A stretch of 64,000 nt of DNA from Nemesobacter sp965204665. Its GTDB lineage: Bacteria > Desulfobacterota_D > UBA1144 > Nemesobacterales > Nemesobacteraceae. The notes beneath the pieces were generated by a model. The model worked only from the letters and a program-made list of their open reading frames with translations, did not search any database and had not been told where the DNA came from. Position numbers and translations under genes: made by a program. The first letter of the stretch is position 1. The number at the start of each line of letters is the position of its first letter. The stretch lies in assembly GCA_965204665.1 (NCBI GenBank), contig OZ242002.1, forward strand, positions 1,116,001 through 1,180,000, in the 5' to 3' direction. Positions 34,403 to 44,057 of the stretch are shown one piece after another.

Positions 34403-35842
34403 ATGAAATTACGTAATTTCTTAGTGATGTTGTTTCTGCTCGGCGGAGCGGTTTTCTTCGCTGCCTGTGAAGGAGATATGGGTCCGGCGGGTCCGAAAGG
34501 AGATAAGGGGGATAAGGGGGATAAAGGAGACCCGGGTCCGGCAGGTAGGGCGGGTAAAGATGGGGCGAAAGGTAACGCGGGCGAGGACCTGACACCGACA
34601 ATTGATCCCAGATGTGACGTGAGTAATGGTATAGCGGTACCGAAACATTTTGCGGTGAGCCCTGTAGGAACCGATGGTGACGATATTATCTGCGGAAACG
34701 CTGTCTCAGATGATATAAAAGCCGGAGACGGTGACGATACTGTTTACGGTGCGGGAGGGAACGATCTGCTCCATGGTGAAAAAGGCGATGATACACTCTA
34801 CGGAGAAGAGGGAGATGACTTTCTCGTAGATGGAGAAGGTAACGACACTGCCTACGGCGGAGAAGGACGAGACTACTTCCAAGGCACCGGAGAAGGAAAT
34901 GATGAATTGTACGGCGGAGAAGGAGATGATGAATTTGTTCTCGGCCAACCGGGAGATGATACGTTTGACGGCGGCCCAGGTATTGATACTGTAACTTTGG
35001 CTACTTCTCCTGATATCGGAAGTAATATAATCTCGGTTGGAAGATTTCTGGCAGGAAACTTGAATCTGAACCTTGCCAGCGGAACCTTTACTCATGCTAC
35101 ATACGGTAATAAGAAACTCTTGAATATTGAGAGGGTTATAGGCGGATCCGGCGATAACGCGATTACCGGAGATGATAACGCCAACTTTCTAATTGGTTGG
35201 AACGGTACCGACACTTTAATCGGTGGAGCCGGAGACGATACGCTTGAACCCGGTCCCGGTCCCGGTGCGGCGGGCACGGCAGACGGCGGGGCTGGGAACG
35301 ATACTCTCGTAGTATACGGAGGCACCTATCACCTGCCGAGTTGGGGTGCTGCTTATACACCTAGTGGTACAAACACAAAGGACACCTTTACCTTGGGAAC
35401 TACCCTTGCCGCTGACATGAGGAACTTCGAGAACCTTTCCGCTGTTTCATATGACTACGGTCCCCGTACGACAGCTGTTAATTTTACAGGAGACGGCAAG
35501 GCGAATATTCTCACAGGCGGCTCGGGAGCCGATACTCTTAACGGTGCGGGAGGGAACGACACTCTTATAGGCAATAAAGGAGCCGATAATCTTACCGGCG
35601 GAGCCGGGAACGACACCTTCGTCATCAACAAAGCCGACGGCGGTGTGGATGTTATTACGGACTTCACATTGGCGGACGACAAGATTCAGTTCAGAGGCTT
35701 TGCGGCCGGGGCCAGGGCGTTGACCAACGCTGCCGGGAAGATTTCCGTGGGAGGAACTGAAGTTGTTCAGATAGGCAGCACGGCGGACAACACCAAAGCC
35801 GGGAATATCATCAGTCAGACGAAATACGAGTTTGCAGACTGA
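34403..35842 (+). CDS. Collagen-stalk RTX lipoprotein 2
   Basis: A 479-residue paralogue of the 16995 gene. The signal and lipobox FFAAC (Cys 22) are nearly identical. The stalk has 13 Gly-X-Y triplets (GPKGDKGDKGDKGDPGPAG and onward) followed by DPRCDVSNGI. RTX nonapeptides cluster at about residues 105-195, 255-300 and 365-410 (GGAGNDTLIGNKGADNLTGG type). The C-terminal ITDFTLADDKIQFRGFAAG module is conserved. Start 34403 follows a GGAGG site and lies after the promoter. Central parts diverge more from paralogues 1 and 3 than the two ends do, as expected for a variable exposed domain. Confidence 0.85.
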   Translation: MKLRNFLVMLFLLGGAVFFAACEGDMGPAGPKGDKGDKGDKGDPGPAGRAGKDGAKGNAGEDLTPTIDPRCDVSNGIAVPKHFAVSPVGTDGDDIICGNAVSDDIKAGDGDDTVYGAGGNDLLHGEKGDDTLYGEEGDDFLVDGEGNDTAYGGEGRDYFQGTGEGNDELYGGEGDDEFVLGQPGDDTFDGGPGIDTVTLATSPDIGSNIISVGRFLAGNLNLNLASGTFTHATYGNKKLLNIERVIGGSGDNAITGDDNANFLIGWNGTDTLIGGAGDDTLEPGPGPGAAGTADGGAGNDTLVVYGGTYHLPSWGAAYTPSGTNTKDTFTLGTTLAADMRNFENLSAVSYDYGPRTTAVNFTGDGKANILTGGSGADTLNGAGGNDTLIGNKGADNLTGGAGNDTFVINKADGGVDVITDFTLADDKIQFRGFAAGARALTNAAGKISVGGTEVVQIGSTADNTKAGNIISQTKYEFAD

Positions 35843-36001
35843 ATCCGGGGAAAAATTCATTATGTTTCGGTGAAGTTGTTTTTCGTAAAGGAAGTAATCT
35901 CACATCCGGCATATTCTGTTTGTTTTTCTTCGGGTGAACCCGGATTTCTGGATTGAAGTTGTCTGAGGGAAAACCTGCGGTTCCTGACAACGCGAAGGTG
36001 T

Positions 36002-36051
36002 CATCACAAACCCGTGTTCATATAGAAACATTCGTTGAGATCCCGACCTGC
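36002..36051 (+). repeat. ETxVEIPTC element, copy 2
   Basis: It encodes VHIETFVEIPTC in one frame, 160-210 bp downstream of the RTX lipoprotein 2 stop and in the same direction. It is surrounded by ~500 bp (35843-36260) with no other supportable gene. The segment right after the stop (TTTCGGTGAAGTTGTTT) is shared with loci 1 and 3. Confidence 0.6.
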
Positions 36052-36260
36052 ACGAGCACCGTCGCTCGGACTCTTGATAATTCCTTCTCCTTGGGTCGTG
36101 TGTCCGCATTGTAAAACATATTGCACCTGAATTGTTGAAGTTGACAGAGCACTAGAGTTCGTAGGAGGTTCGCCTACACACTTGATAACATCTGAAATCA
36201 AGATCGGTCTAACTTGGTGATATATGCTTGCCGGCAGCATGATGTATCGGAAAAAATCTG

Positions 36261-36288
36261 TTGACAACACATCACTAATTGATACAAT
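36261..36288 (+). promoter_or_regulatory. Promoter of the ammonium transporter gene
   Basis: Perfect TTGACA (36261-36266), 16-bp spacer, TACAAT (36283-36288), 55 bp before the amt start. It is a standard housekeeping layout; no sigma-54 GG-GC element is seen, which is notable for a nitrogen-scavenging gene. Confidence 0.65.
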
Positions 36289-36343
36289 ACGAAAACCGTC
36301 TCGGGAATTTCCACCATGAAGCAATCTGATAGATGGATGTGTA

Positions 36344-37708
36344 ATGAGTGACTACCTTAAAAGCCTGGTGATACCGGTCGTTCCGGCATTATTTATTGGT
36401 CTTTTTCCGTTGCAGGCGTTTGCTGATGTTGGTGAGGAATCTGTATTTGTCTTCAACACATTCTCATTTCTTATCTGGGGCGCGTTGGTTATGTGGATGT
36501 GTGCAGGTTTCACCATGCTTGAGGCCGGTTCTGTTCGTACCAAGAATGCATCCGTTATCTGTCTCAAGAATATTGGTCTGTATGCGATTGCGAGCATAGC
36601 GTACTTCGTTTTGGGGTATAACCTCATGTATGTTGACGTTGGTCAACTGATCGGAACCCCGACCTTATTCTACGGGTCTTCCTCGAATGAAATCTCTTTG
36701 CTGGGTGGTTCGAAGGAATCGGCTGAAACTGTAATAGACACCGGCTACTCGACAATGTCTGACTGGTTCTTCCAGATGGTGTTCGTTGCGACAACGGCCT
36801 CCATAGTCTCCGGAACATTGGCCGAGCGTGTAAAGTTATGGTCTTTCTTCGCTTTCATCCTGGTACTTACTGTTCTGATTTATCCGATTGTCGGTGCTTG
36901 GACTTGGGGTGGTGGATGGTTAGACGGTATCGGTTTTAAGGATTTCGCCGGTTCTACCGTTGTTCACTCCACCGGTGGTTGGGCCGCTCTGGCCGGCGCT
37001 TTGGTTATAGGAGCGAGGAAAAATAAATATCGTAAGGACGGTACCGTAAAACCTACGCCTCCTTCCAATGTGCCTTTTGTTACCCTCGGCGTGTTTATTC
37101 TCTGGTTGGGATGGTTCGGGTTCAACGGAGGCTCTCAACTTGCGCTCGGCAGCGTCTCGGATGCCGTGGCCATGAGCATTGTGCTTGTGAACACCAACTT
37201 GGCCGCCGCCGCCGGCGTCTTGGTGGCTCTCAGCATTTCACGGCCGATTTTCGGCAGAGTGGACCTTCTGAGCGTGCTGAACGGCGCGATAGGAGGTTTG
37301 GTTGCCATAACCGCCGGACCCGACATGATACATCACGGCTGGGCAATTCTGATTGGCGGAATCGGTGGTCTGGTTTGCACATTCGGTATCAAATTACTTG
37401 AAAAGTTGCGAGTAGACGATGTCGTCGGAGCCGTTCCAGCTCATCTTTTCGCCGGCATCTGGGGAACGGTCGCCGTCTGTCTCACATCAGATGTCGACCT
37501 TTTAACTCAATTAACGGGGATATTAAGCGTAGGTGCATTTGTATTTGTAATTTCCTACTTTTGCTGGCTGGCTCTCTCCAAAACCGTAGGATGTCGTGTA
37601 ACTCATACGGTAGAAGAATTGGGCCAAGATTCAGCCGAATTAGGTATAGAAGCCTACCCCGAGTTCGTGTTGATGCCGGACATGGAAGAATCCGATGAAA
37701 CGAATTGA
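36344..37708 (+). CDS. amt: Ammonium transporter (Amt family)
   Basis: A 454-residue membrane channel for NH4+/NH3 with a signal-like N-terminus (LFPLQAFADVG) and about eleven helices. Amt hallmarks are FVFNTFSFLIWGALVMWMCA, GFTMLEAGSVRTKNASVICL, DFAGSTVVHSTGGWAALAGA, GWFGFNGGSQLALG and DDVVGAVPAHLFAGIWGT. The twin channel histidines are in the VVHSTGG and DVVGAVPAH regions. No glnK is adjacent, so PII control would have to act from elsewhere. Confidence 0.93.
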   Translation: MSDYLKSLVIPVVPALFIGLFPLQAFADVGEESVFVFNTFSFLIWGALVMWMCAGFTMLEAGSVRTKNASVICLKNIGLYAIASIAYFVLGYNLMYVDVGQLIGTPTLFYGSSSNEISLLGGSKESAETVIDTGYSTMSDWFFQMVFVATTASIVSGTLAERVKLWSFFAFILVLTVLIYPIVGAWTWGGGWLDGIGFKDFAGSTVVHSTGGWAALAGALVIGARKNKYRKDGTVKPTPPSNVPFVTLGVFILWLGWFGFNGGSQLALGSVSDAVAMSIVLVNTNLAAAAGVLVALSISRPIFGRVDLLSVLNGAIGGLVAITAGPDMIHHGWAILIGGIGGLVCTFGIKLLEKLRVDDVVGAVPAHLFAGIWGTVAVCLTSDVDLLTQLTGILSVGAFVFVISYFCWLALSKTVGCRVTHTVEELGQDSAELGIEAYPEFVLMPDMEESDETN

Positions 37709-38034
37709 TAATCCGTAAAGCGCCTGGGGATATTCAGGATGGCGGATACCGAAAAAGTTGCTGAAACCGAAGCTGTACTTTAAATGACGGCAGGCAGAAC
37801 TCTCCGGATGTAGGCGCATAAGAGTTGTGCCTTTGTGTTGACGTGTTTATGTTTTTGAATTGGCATCACACATTGAATTTGGACTTGGGGTAAAAACTGT
37901 GAATCCGTGGCAGATCAGCCGGTTTTTTTAGTCGGAGGGGCGGGGCATGGAAACCTTAAAAAAGAAATATTTTACCCGGTTCTAGAACTTTCATTTATAT
38001 ATTTAACGGTGTAGGTATATCTGCAGGCACATAG
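37709..38034. other. Intergenic, no gene seen
   Basis: It contains a 14-codon frame (MADTEKVAETEAVL, from 37743) without a ribosome-binding site or context, and no terminator-like hairpin that I can support. Confidence 0.4.
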
Positions 38035-38065
38035 TTGACCGGGTGTGGCCTACAAACAGAATAAT
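38035..38065 (+). promoter_or_regulatory. Possible promoter of the RND operon
   Basis: TTGACC (38035-38040) followed after 18 bp by GAATAA (38059-38064), about 57 bp before the adaptor start. The -10 is poor, so this is tentative. Confidence 0.35.
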
Positions 38066-38120
38066 GTCGGGTTTATTCCGCGCGGACTTTCTGTTTGTAC
38101 CAGAGTGAAATATTATCACA

Positions 38121-39248
38121 GTGAACTGTTTCAAAGGAAAAAAAAGAAAACCGTGGCTCGTTTTTCTTTTCATATTCTTCGGGTTTCTGCTTCTTGAGAT
38201 TTTCCTCTACGCGAGGCTGCTTTCGATAAGGGGTTCATTTGCGCGGACTTTAGTGGATTCCGATACAAGGCCCGTGAAGGTTATTACCCCTGATAAATCT
38301 TCGGGACATGTTTACATCCGTGTTCTGGGAAGAGTGAAGGCCGGACAGGAAGTTGATGTCCGTACAGATATCTCCGGCACCGTAAGGCGGATAAACTGCC
38401 TGCTGGGTGCTGAAGTGCGGAAAGACCAGGTCATTGTCGAACTTGACGATTACCGCACGGAAGCGCTCTTCGAAGAAGCGAAATATAAACTTCGGTCCGC
38501 AAGATCAACTCTTGAGGAGAGCCGGAGGATATACAGAAGAGACGAAATACTTTTTGAAAAAGGGATAGTTTCAGAAGATCAACTCTCCGCGTCGCGGAAC
38601 AGGGTTGAAGTAGGTTCTGCCGACGTGAAGGCGATTGAAGCTTTTTTCGACAGAGCCAAGTGGGATTACGACAGCCTTATGTTGAGGTCTCCGATACACG
38701 GTCGTATTGTCGAGATAGTGCCCGATGTCGGTCAGGATGTGGCGGCCGGAAACTTGGTGGCCAGGGTAATGAATCTTGAATCCATGAAGGTGGTAGTCGG
38801 GGTGGATGCCGGAGTGGCGAGAACCGTTGAGCCGGGAGATGCCGTTTCCGTATATGAAAGTTCCGATGATGAGGAAGACGCCGTCTCCGCTCGGATAAAA
38901 GCGGTAAGTCCCGGTGCCGATGCTTCCGTGGGCATATACGATGTGGAGATTGCGATTGATCCTTCCTATGCTCTCTGGCTGCCCGGAGAGATGGTTTTCG
39001 TCAAAATTCCCGTGAAAATTCTCCGGGGCGTGACATCAGTTCCCAAGAAGGCCGTTCTTTCTGATATTGTCGGGAGTTACATTCTGGTTGAGAAAAACGG
39101 GGAGGCGTTCAGAGTGCCCGTCAATGTTGTATGGACTTCCGAGAGTTTCGGGTATGTCCCTTTTGATTCCATTCCCCCGGACTCAAGAATCATAGTGGAT
39201 GGGAACTCCGGGCTTGTCCCCGGAAGTCGTGTGAGCGTCATTGACTGA
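38121..39248 (+). CDS. RND efflux periplasmic adaptor (HlyD/MFP family)
   Basis: A 375-residue adaptor with an N-terminal membrane anchor (WLVFLFIFFGFLLLEIFLYA). The lipoyl half-motifs are GRVKAGQEVDVRTDISGTVR and LMLRSPIHGRIVEIVPDVGQ, flanking an alpha-hairpin of about residues 120-190. Beta-barrel and membrane-proximal domains follow. The start is GTG 38121; the frame is closed by a stop at 38106-38108. It starts the operon with the RND pump 6 bp downstream. No outer-membrane factor gene is nearby. Confidence 0.85.
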   Translation: MNCFKGKKRKPWLVFLFIFFGFLLLEIFLYARLLSIRGSFARTLVDSDTRPVKVITPDKSSGHVYIRVLGRVKAGQEVDVRTDISGTVRRINCLLGAEVRKDQVIVELDDYRTEALFEEAKYKLRSARSTLEESRRIYRRDEILFEKGIVSEDQLSASRNRVEVGSADVKAIEAFFDRAKWDYDSLMLRSPIHGRIVEIVPDVGQDVAAGNLVARVMNLESMKVVVGVDAGVARTVEPGDAVSVYESSDDEEDAVSARIKAVSPGADASVGIYDVEIAIDPSYALWLPGEMVFVKIPVKILRGVTSVPKKAVLSDIVGSYILVEKNGEAFRVPVNVVWTSESFGYVPFDSIPPDSRIIVDGNSGLVPGSRVSVID

Positions 39249-39254
39249 TTTCTC

Positions 39255-42200
39255 ATGCATATAGCCGACTTTTCAGTAAGGAATCCCGTTTTGGTGAACC
39301 TCCTTATGGGAGCGGTGATAATCATGGGGTTCCTGTTCTCGTTTTCTCTCCCGCTTGAGATGTTTCCATCGGTAAAAACTGAAATTATAACTGTCGGTAC
39401 AGTCTTTCCGGGCAGTTCCGCCGAGGATATGGAGCAGTTTGTAAGCATCCCGATCGAACAGGAGATAAATAATGTTTCCGGAATAAAAACAGTAAAATCC
39501 GTCTCTTCTGAAGGAAGATCAATTGTTACCGCAGAGGTTTATCAGGGTGAAGATACGAGTCTGGTGGCTTGGGACATTGAAAATAGAATTGCGCAGATAA
39601 GGGACCAGCTTCCCGCAGATGCCGAAGAGCCTGCGGTGGATGATGTGGAAGCGGTCTTTCCTCTCGCAAGCGTCTCTGTTTCGGGTGCTGTTCCGAGAAA
39701 CGTTCTCTTCAGTGTCGCAAGAAAGTTTCGGGACGACATGCTGTTTCTTGACGGTATAGGCGGCGTGGACCCGATAGGACTTCCCGACCCCGCTTTTCGC
39801 GTGTCTCTTGATTACGCGAGCATGATGCAGTTCGGTGTGGATGTTGATGATGTTTCTTCCTCCATAGCGGCCAGGAACATGGATGTGCCGGGAGGGAAGA
39901 TAGTTCAGGGAGAAAAGGAGTTTCTGCTGGGCACCAAAGGAAGAATAAGGTCGGTCGAGGACCTTCTGAAGATTCCGGTGCGGAGAAATGCCGAAGGCGG
40001 CAATGTTCTTCTGCGTGATGTGGCGATGGTGTCTCTTGGTGAGAACAGGGAGTTTTCAAGAACAAGAATAAACGGCAGTCCCGCTGTGATTTTCTGGGTG
40101 AAGAGTCAGAAGAATGTCGATGTGATTGATACCGCAAGAAGTATAAGGGAACTTGCGACGCAGTATGAAGGCGAACTTCCCGAAGGAATGAGCGTCACGA
40201 TTTCCGGCGATATGTCCGTTCGGGTGGAGCAGCGTTTCCGTACCATGGTCAGAAACGGGCTGCTGGGGTTTTTACTGGTGCTTGCTGTTCTGGCTCTGTT
40301 TATTGATCGCAGAGCTGCGATGATAGCGGCGCTCGGCATCCCGGTTTCATTTCTCGGGGCCGTCATACTGATGAAACTCACGGGAATTACCCTGAATCTC
40401 CTCTCCATGTTCGGTCTTGTGATGATGCTCGGAATTATCGTTGATGATTCAATAATAGTCGTCGAGAACGTGCAGAGATACATAGCGAGAGGAATGGACC
40501 CGGTAAAAGCCGCGGTTGTCGGGACGAAAGAGGTCGCGCTCCCTGTAGTCGCCACGATACTGACTAACGTGTTTGCGTTTCTGCCCCTGCTCCTGGCCAC
40601 GGGGCTGATAGGACAGTTTCTCTCCGTTATTCCTAAAGTCGCAATTTTCGCGCTCTGTTTTTCATTGTTGGAGGCGCTTCTTATAATGCCTTCTCACTGC
40701 GCGGACTGGATAAAGCCGGGAAGTGTCGCAAGACACGGACCTGCCGACGCGGGGCTTATGCGCATCCGGCGCTTTTATCTGAAGGGACTGGTTTTTGCGA
40801 TAAGAAACCGCTACGTCGTGACCGGATGCTTTTTAATTGTCTTTCTGCTCTCGGTAGGAGTATTTTCCCGTATGCCCAATGTCATGTTCTATTTCCATGA
40901 TGTGGAGGAAGTAGTTATGAGAGTTGAGAACTCCCTTGATTCGAGTCTGGGGTACACATCTGATTCACTTAAAAACATGGAGGAGATTATAAGGAACACG
41001 ATACCGCCCGATCTTCTCAAAAGCGTGCTTGTGATGGTGGGAGCTGATATGACGAACGAAGAAGGACCTGCGTTGGGAGATCATCTGGGTTCGATCATGG
41101 TCGAGTACATTGATTACTCCGAAAGAGAGCGAAATGCGCTTGATATATCTCGCGTTGCGGAAAAAAAGATGCGGGAAACTGTCGTGGGACCGAAACAGAT
41201 TGATATGGTCGCGAGCGTGGGCTTACCGGTCGGAAAACCTGTCGACATCAAGATAAGCGGAGAGGATGTGCACACCCTGATAGTCCTGACTTCCAGAATC
41301 GGACAGTTTCTCCGTACTCAGCCGGGGGTAAGTGCTGTAAATTCCAATCTCGCCTACGGAAAACCTGAGGTCAGAGTGGAAGTGGATGAGGAAAAAGCCG
41401 CGGCATTCGGTCTCGACACCCGGCGCGTAGCTCGTGAAATAAGACTTCTGGGCGATGGAATCGTTGTGGGAAGTACAAGAGTGGGGAGAGAGGAAGCGGA
41501 GATAATCCTGGAAATCGATACGGACGACGCGGATGCGTTATCCATGGTGAGATCTCACCAGATAAGGACTCCTTATGGACAGCGGGTTTCTCTCGGCACC
41601 GTGGCGCGGATAACTCAGACTCGGACGCCGCTTGAGATAAAAAGAGAAAAACTTAGAAGAACCGCCACCGTTACTGCCGAGATAGACAGTAGAGTAACCA
41701 CTTCCGGAGAGGTCAGATCGAACCTTACGCCTTATCTTGACGGACTGATCGAAGAATACCCGGAGTACTCGTACCGTTTTGCGGGAGAGCAGGAGGACTA
41801 CAGCCAGACGATGGGCGACATAATAAAAGCGGCTGTCGCGTCGATGATTCTGATCTACCTTGTACTTGCGACAGTGCTGGGTTCCTATTTTCAACCCTTT
41901 ATTGTAATGAGCGTGCTGCCTCTTACGATCACAGGGGTGCTGACGGGAGTACTTATCAGGGGTGAACCGATGACTCTTCCCGCCATAATAGGAATGGTTG
42001 CGCTTCTGGGTATCGTCGTAAACGACAGTCTGGTTCTTATGGATTTTATAAACCGTAGAGTAAAAACGATGCCCGGCAAGGCGGTTGCCGTGGTTTTTTC
42101 CGCCAAGTACCGGTTCCGACCCATAGTCCTCACCACCATTACGACTTTTCTGGGACTCTCTTCTCTTATGTTCGTTTATAAGGGGCAGTCCTCGTTTCTG

Positions 42201-42362
42201 GCTCCCATGGCGGTTTCTCTGGGGTTCGGTCTTCTGCTCTCCACATTCATTATTCTCTATCTGGTTCCGTGCCTGTACATGATTCTTGACGATGCGGTGA
42301 AACTTTGGAGAGAACGACCTGATCTTTCAGTTCTTGCAAGGCTCATCCGCCCGCGTTTCTGA
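39255..42362 (+). CDS. RND inner-membrane efflux transporter (AcrB/HAE-1 type)
   Basis: A 1035-residue proton-driven pump with twelve helices and two large periplasmic loops. The N-terminus reads MHIADFSVRNPVLVNLLMGA. The fourth helix carries the proton-relay pair in MMLGIIVDDSIIVVENVQRY, and its pseudo-repeat is LGIVVNDSLVLMDFINRR. FRPIVLTTITTFLGLSSLM near the end is typical. The substrate class is not readable; absence of Met clusters in the pore argues mildly against a CusA-type metal pump. It converges with and overlaps the cysteine desulfurase by 20 bp. Confidence 0.88.
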   Translation: MHIADFSVRNPVLVNLLMGAVIIMGFLFSFSLPLEMFPSVKTEIITVGTVFPGSSAEDMEQFVSIPIEQEINNVSGIKTVKSVSSEGRSIVTAEVYQGEDTSLVAWDIENRIAQIRDQLPADAEEPAVDDVEAVFPLASVSVSGAVPRNVLFSVARKFRDDMLFLDGIGGVDPIGLPDPAFRVSLDYASMMQFGVDVDDVSSSIAARNMDVPGGKIVQGEKEFLLGTKGRIRSVEDLLKIPVRRNAEGGNVLLRDVAMVSLGENREFSRTRINGSPAVIFWVKSQKNVDVIDTARSIRELATQYEGELPEGMSVTISGDMSVRVEQRFRTMVRNGLLGFLLVLAVLALFIDRRAAMIAALGIPVSFLGAVILMKLTGITLNLLSMFGLVMMLGIIVDDSIIVVENVQRYIARGMDPVKAAVVGTKEVALPVVATILTNVFAFLPLLLATGLIGQFLSVIPKVAIFALCFSLLEALLIMPSHCADWIKPGSVARHGPADAGLMRIRRFYLKGLVFAIRNRYVVTGCFLIVFLLSVGVFSRMPNVMFYFHDVEEVVMRVENSLDSSLGYTSDSLKNMEEIIRNTIPPDLLKSVLVMVGADMTNEEGPALGDHLGSIMVEYIDYSERERNALDISRVAEKKMRETVVGPKQIDMVASVGLPVGKPVDIKISGEDVHTLIVLTSRIGQFLRTQPGVSAVNSNLAYGKPEVRVEVDEEKAAAFGLDTRRVAREIRLLGDGIVVGSTRVGREEAEIILEIDTDDADALSMVRSHQIRTPYGQRVSLGTVARITQTRTPLEIKREKLRRTATVTAEIDSRVTTSGEVRSNLTPYLDGLIEEYPEYSYRFAGEQEDYSQTMGDIIKAAVASMILIYLVLATVLGSYFQPFIVMSVLPLTITGVLTGVLIRGEPMTLPAIIGMVALLGIVVNDSLVLMDFINRRVKTMPGKAVAVVFSAKYRFRPIVLTTITTFLGLSSLMFVYKGQSSFLAPMAVSLGFGLLLSTFIILYLVPCLYMILDDAVKLWRERPDLSVLARLIRPRF

Positions 42363-43506
42363 GAAGTTCACAGTTGCGTCTTATAATGTCGACAGCTGTT
42401 TTTACTTGCTCGGTGGTGTTTTCCGGACAGAAACTGAACCTTATGCTTGAGTAGGCCAGCTGTTCGTCAAACCCCATGGCTAAGAGCACATATGATGGAG
42501 CAAGTTCAAAATTTGTGCAGGCGGAACTCTGCGAGCATCTGATCCCCTGCTCGTCAAGCATGGAAATGAGTTCTCTCCCGTCAATTCCGTCAAAACGGAT
42601 ATTGGTGGTGTTGCACACTCTTGCGCTGCCGGAGGCATTTACCGAGGTCCGCGGGACGGATTCAATGACCGTTTTTTCAAACAGGTCCCTAAGTTCTCTC
42701 ATTCTTGTTTCCGCCCGGATGAAATCTCTGCGCCTTACCTCGCAGGCGATTCCCAGCCCTGCTATTCCGGGAAGATTTTCAGTTCCCGGACGGAATCCCT
42801 CTTCCTGGAATCCTCCGAAAAGAAACGGGTTAAGGAAAAGTTTGTCCTTTACGTAAAGTACCCCCGCCCCCTGGGGTCCGCTTATCTTGTGGGCGGTAAA
42901 AGAAAGGAAATCCACATCGGTATTCGAGAGACTGAACTTGAGCTTTCCGACCGCCTGGGCAGCGTCCGTATGAAAAGAGACGCCTTTTTCCCTGCAGAGT
43001 TCGGAAATCCGTTTTATATCCTGAATTACCCCGGTTTCATTGTTTACCCACTGCACGGACACCAGATCGGTCCTTTCGCTCAGTGCATCCTCAAGTTCAG
43101 AAATATCAAGCATCCCCTCCGAATTCACTCTGAGGGCTTCAATACGCACCCCGTTGAGTTGGAGAAAACTGCACATCTTCTTCACAGAGGAATGCTCCAC
43201 CTGCGTCGTGACTATGCGGGTGTTTTTCCTCTTTCTTGAGGCCGAGTAGAAAACCAGGTTGTTTGATTCGGTTCCCGAACTTGTAAATATGATTTCTTCG
43301 GGCGCGCATCCGAGAAGACCGCAAACACGGCTTCGGGCGAGTTTCATACGTGCTCTCGCCCTCTCTCCTCCGCAATGGTCGCTTGAAGGGTTTCCGAACC
43401 CTTCTCCCATCGCTTCCACCACGGCCCGGATTACCTCGGGCAGCGGTTTTGTGGTTGCATTGTTGTCAAGGTAGATTTCGCGTGAAATATCCTCTGTACA
43501 CCCCAT
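42343..43506 (-). CDS. Cysteine desulfurase (NifS/IscS type), copy 1
   Basis: A 387-residue PLP enzyme releasing sulfur from cysteine. Seen are IYLDNNATTKPLPEVIRAVV, GTESNNLVFYSASRK, the catalytic histidine in VTTQVEHSSVKKM, the PLP lysine in FLSFTAHKISGPQGAGVLYV and the mobile sulfur-accepting cysteine in GIRCSQSSACTNFELAPSYV. A second, divergent copy lies 2 kb away on the other strand. No iscU or other cluster-assembly gene is nearby, so it may supply sulfur for tRNA or cofactor thiolation instead. Confidence 0.9.
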   Translation of the reverse strand: MGCTEDISREIYLDNNATTKPLPEVIRAVVEAMGEGFGNPSSDHCGGERARARMKLARSRVCGLLGCAPEEIIFTSSGTESNNLVFYSASRKRKNTRIVTTQVEHSSVKKMCSFLQLNGVRIEALRVNSEGMLDISELEDALSERTDLVSVQWVNNETGVIQDIKRISELCREKGVSFHTDAAQAVGKLKFSLSNTDVDFLSFTAHKISGPQGAGVLYVKDKLFLNPFLFGGFQEEGFRPGTENLPGIAGLGIACEVRRRDFIRAETRMRELRDLFEKTVIESVPRTSVNASGSARVCNTTNIRFDGIDGRELISMLDEQGIRCSQSSACTNFELAPSYVLLAMGFDEQLAYSSIRFSFCPENTTEQVKTAVDIIRRNCELLRNAGG

Positions 43507-43536
43507 TGCAACCGGTAATGATACACGATTTTCAGG

Positions 43537-43929
43537 TCAGTTTTTTTCTTCAGGGAGGTCTTCGGGGAGAAAAATGGTTATACACGGCTCCCGGGAGTCT
43601 TTGGTTACGGGCCCCAGATAAGAAAGAACCTGAAACTTCGCGCCTTTTCCGTTTTTGGTGACCGTCGCGGTAAAATCTATGAGGTTGGTTTTCTTCGTCT
43701 TTCTGATATTCCTTATGGATGATACGAGCGGGGAAAGTATTTCTTTGAGTCTTGTGGTTTCATCTTCACCCCGCTCCGATGCCTGCTCATCAGGCTCCAT
43801 CATCTCTTTTCTGAGCAGCGAAGTTACAAACACCCGGATCACAAGACCCGATTCTCTTGCCACGTCGGATACCTCAAATTGCCTTTCATTTTCTAGGTCC
43901 GCTTCTCTTTCCGTGTAGAATCTTTCCAT
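43537..43929 (-). CDS. DUF6573-like protein
   Basis: A 130-residue protein with an N-terminal VSDVARESGLVIRVFVTSLL, a middle helix and FTATVTKNGKGAKFQVLSYL followed by CITIFLPEDLPEE. This order resembles DUF6573 proteins (often on plasmids), judged from memory. The role is unknown. It sits 30 bp upstream of cysteine desulfurase 1 on the same strand, so the two may be co-transcribed. Confidence 0.5.
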   Translation of the reverse strand: MERFYTEREADLENERQFEVSDVARESGLVIRVFVTSLLRKEMMEPDEQASERGEDETTRLKEILSPLVSSIRNIRKTKKTNLIDFTATVTKNGKGAKFQVLSYLGPVTKDSREPCITIFLPEDLPEEKN

Positions 43930-44057
43930 GTTAATTTATCTCCGGTCAGGTGTGCTTGCATACCGCTGTTGTTGAAACAGTGTATATAATTTGCTGGTCC
44001 GAGGGTAGGTGGTTGCACCGGGATGCGCAAGAATTTGACGAGAAGAGAAATTTTAGA